Source: Streptomyces sp. CB02261
GTDB lineage: Bacteria; Actinomycetota; Actinomycetes; Streptomycetales; Streptomycetaceae
NCBI RefSeq assembly: GCF_001905665.1
Contig: NZ_LIVX01000013.1
Location: 1-64,000, forward strand
Reading direction: 5' to 3'
DNA length: 64,000 nucleotides
The first letter of the stretch is position 1. Each line of letters begins with the position of its first letter. The translations under genes were made by a program, and so were the position numbers. Positions 62,598-64,000 of the stretch are shown piece by piece. The notes beneath the pieces were generated by a model. That model did no database searches. It saw nothing but the letters and a program-made list of their open reading frames with translations, and was not told the DNA's origin.

Positions 62598-63638
62598 ATG
62601 CCCGAACTGCGTGTCGTGGCCGTCTCCAACGACGGCACACGACTGGTGCTGAAGGCTGCTGACAGCACGGAGTACACACTTCCGATCGACGAGCGGCTGC
62701 GCGCCGCCGTGCGCAACGACCGCGCGCGCCTCGGCCAGATCGAGATCGAGGTGGAGAGCCACCTCCGCCCCCGTGACATCCAGGCGCGGATACGAGCCGG
62801 TGCCTCCGCCGAGGAGGTCGCCCAGCTCGCCGGAATCCCCGTCGACCGCGTGCGCCGCTTCGAGGGCCCCGTGCTCGCCGAGCGCGCCTTCATGGCGGAG
62901 CGGGCCCGCAAGACCCCGGTCCGCAGGCCCGGCGAGAACAGCGGCCCGCAGCTCGGCGAGGCCGTGCAGGAGCGGCTGCTGCTGCGCGGCGCCGAGAAGG
63001 ACACCGTGCAGTGGGACTCCTGGCGGCGTGACGACGGCACCTGGGAGGTGCTGCTCGTCTACCGGGTCGCCGGCGAGGTCCACACGGCCAGCTGGACGTA
63101 CGACCCGCCCCGGCGGCTCGTCCAGGCCGTGGACGACGAGGCCCGTGCCCTGATCGGCGAGACGGACGACACGATCGCCGCCGCGCCGGAGCCGAGCTTC
63201 CCCTTCGTGCCGCGCATCGCACGGCTGCCCCGGGACAGGCCGCTCGATCGTGCCCTGGACCGCCAGATCGACCGGTCGGACCGCCAGCTGGAGCGGGCGT
63301 CCGCGTCCGCCGAGCCGGAGGACGAGCGGGACTCCCTGACGAGCCTCCTGGAGGCGGTACCGAGCTTCCGCGGCGACATGGTCGTACCGGAGCAGCCCGA
63401 CTCGGAGCCCTCGGACGAGGCCGAGACGGAGGAGCCCCCGGCCCCGGCCGCCTCGGCGGGCGCGGGCTCCGCGTACGCCGACGTCCTGATGCCGCGCGCG
63501 GTGTCGGGTCACCGCGACCGGCTGACCGGCACCACGGACCGCCAGGCGGAGGCGGACGGCGTCCGTCCGGGCCGCCGCGCGGCCGTACCCAGCTGGGACG
63601 AGATCGTCTTCGGCACGCGGCGGAAGAAGCAGGACTGA
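62598..63638 (+). CDS. sepH: Cell-division protein SepH
   Basis: A 346-residue actinobacterial protein that binds FtsZ and helps Z-ring assembly during sporulation septation. The conserved N-terminal DUF3071 domain (about 1-110) starts MPELRVVAVSNDGTRLVLKA and contains a helix-turn-helix-like RPRDIQARIRAGASAEEV and AGIPVDRVRRFEGPVLAERA. The middle domain (about 145-195) has WRRDDGTWEVLLVYRVAGEV. The tail is charged, low-complexity and ends RAAVPSWDEIVFGTRRKKQD. The ATG at 62598 is preceded by GGGAGG. It ends at a strong hairpin (63739-63771). Confidence 0.95.
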   Translation: MPELRVVAVSNDGTRLVLKAADSTEYTLPIDERLRAAVRNDRARLGQIEIEVESHLRPRDIQARIRAGASAEEVAQLAGIPVDRVRRFEGPVLAERAFMAERARKTPVRRPGENSGPQLGEAVQERLLLRGAEKDTVQWDSWRRDDGTWEVLLVYRVAGEVHTASWTYDPPRRLVQAVDDEARALIGETDDTIAAAPEPSFPFVPRIARLPRDRPLDRALDRQIDRSDRQLERASASAEPEDERDSLTSLLEAVPSFRGDMVVPEQPDSEPSDEAETEEPPAPAASAGAGSAYADVLMPRAVSGHRDRLTGTTDRQAEADGVRPGRRAAVPSWDEIVFGTRRKKQD

Positions 63639-63738
63639 CGAAGGCGACGGACGTGGCCGTACGAGGGCGTGCCCGCGGCGGACACGGCGGTCGTACGGGA
63701 CGGAACCGCGCCGGCGACGGCTGCCGCAGTGCCATGGG

Positions 63739-63771
63739 AAGGGGCCCGCACCGCATCGGTGCGGGCCCCTT
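63739..63771. terminator. Terminator between sepH and the sulfurtransferase gene
   Basis: Bases 63739-63753 and 63757-63771 pair perfectly (15 bp, loop CAT). It lies between the convergent sepH and sulfurtransferase ends. Confidence 0.87.
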
Positions 63772-63793
63772 CGGCGTGTGGCGCCCGGCCGCG

Positions 63794-64000
63794 TTACTGC
63801 GGGTCGGGCCCCGTCGCCACCGGACGGGCGGGGTCGGCGGACCACTCCGACCAGGAGCCCGCGTACAGGGCGGCGGGGATGCCCGCGACCTCCAGGGCCA
63901 GGACCTCGTGGGCGCCGGAGACGCCGGAGCCGCAGTAGACCGCGACCGGGGTCCCCTCGGCCGCGCCCAGGGCGGCGAAGCGGCTCCTCAGGACGTCGGC
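63794..64000 (-). CDS. Sulfurtransferase, C-terminal rhodanese domain (truncated by window edge)
   Basis: The last 68 residues of a thiosulfate or mercaptopyruvate sulfurtransferase enter from the right edge and end with TAA at 63794-63796. The catalytic loop is visible in [19 protein letters not shown], where the cysteine carries the persulfide; the C-terminal [18 protein letters not shown] is typical of tandem-rhodanese enzymes (SseA/ThtR). The upstream domain and start lie outside. It is convergent with sepH and shares the hairpin at 63739-63771. Confidence 0.9.
   Translation of the reverse strand, partial: ADVLRSRFAALGAAEGTPVAVYCGSGVSGAHEVLALEVAGIPAALYAGSWSEWSADPARPVATGPDPQ

Overview
The window is high-GC actinobacterial chromosome and almost certainly Streptomyces. 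Supporting signs are GTG starts, long alanine- and arginine-rich spurious frames, cutRS, sepH, two AfsR-like SARP/NB-ARC/TPR regulators, an SKLP killer-toxin-like protein and an LAXTG wall-sorting signal. No tRNA, rRNA, CRISPR array, prophage gene or intact insertion sequence was found.

Bases 1-38700 look like accessory chromosome. After a cold-shock gene with a long leader (245-448) comes a 16-kb block read leftwards from a GntR/FCD regulator (17776) to an aldehyde dehydrogenase (1458). It holds a TIM-barrel-like unknown, a dipeptide-type ABC importer, an enolase-superfamily dehydratase, an SDR, an RraA-like aldolase, a secreted glycoside hydrolase, GlcD/GlcF and a ketoglutarate-semialdehyde-dehydrogenase-like enzyme. 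Together these suggest import and non-phosphorylative breakdown of a sugar acid released from a polysaccharide. Divergent from gntR lies a secreted parallel beta-helix protein with a C-terminal LAQTG sorting signal. TetR, amidohydrolase/MarR and SKLP genes follow.

From 23.8 to 36.1 kb two paralogous AfsR-like regulators each lie divergent to a hydrolase gene (serine hydrolase; SGNH esterase). A near-identical 30-bp element sits in each divergent spacer. Two alpha/beta-hydrolases lie between them. An ECF sigma factor and dps follow, separated by weakly coding spacers.

From 38.7 kb to the end the order is conserved actinobacterial core: RNA methyltransferase, APC permease, ceoB-ceoC, DUF3159, OB-fold protein, (kdpE-kdpD and an ABC ATPase), DUF3710, dut, hotdog thioesterase, DUF3093, DUF4193, cutS-cutR, inositol monophosphatase, hemH, MFS transporter, aldonolactone oxidase, sepH and a truncated sulfurtransferase. 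Most convergent or terminal gene ends in this half carry strong perfect hairpins. The kdpDE-ABC segment interrupts an order that I recall as continuous in mycobacteria (Rv2689c-Rv2701c).
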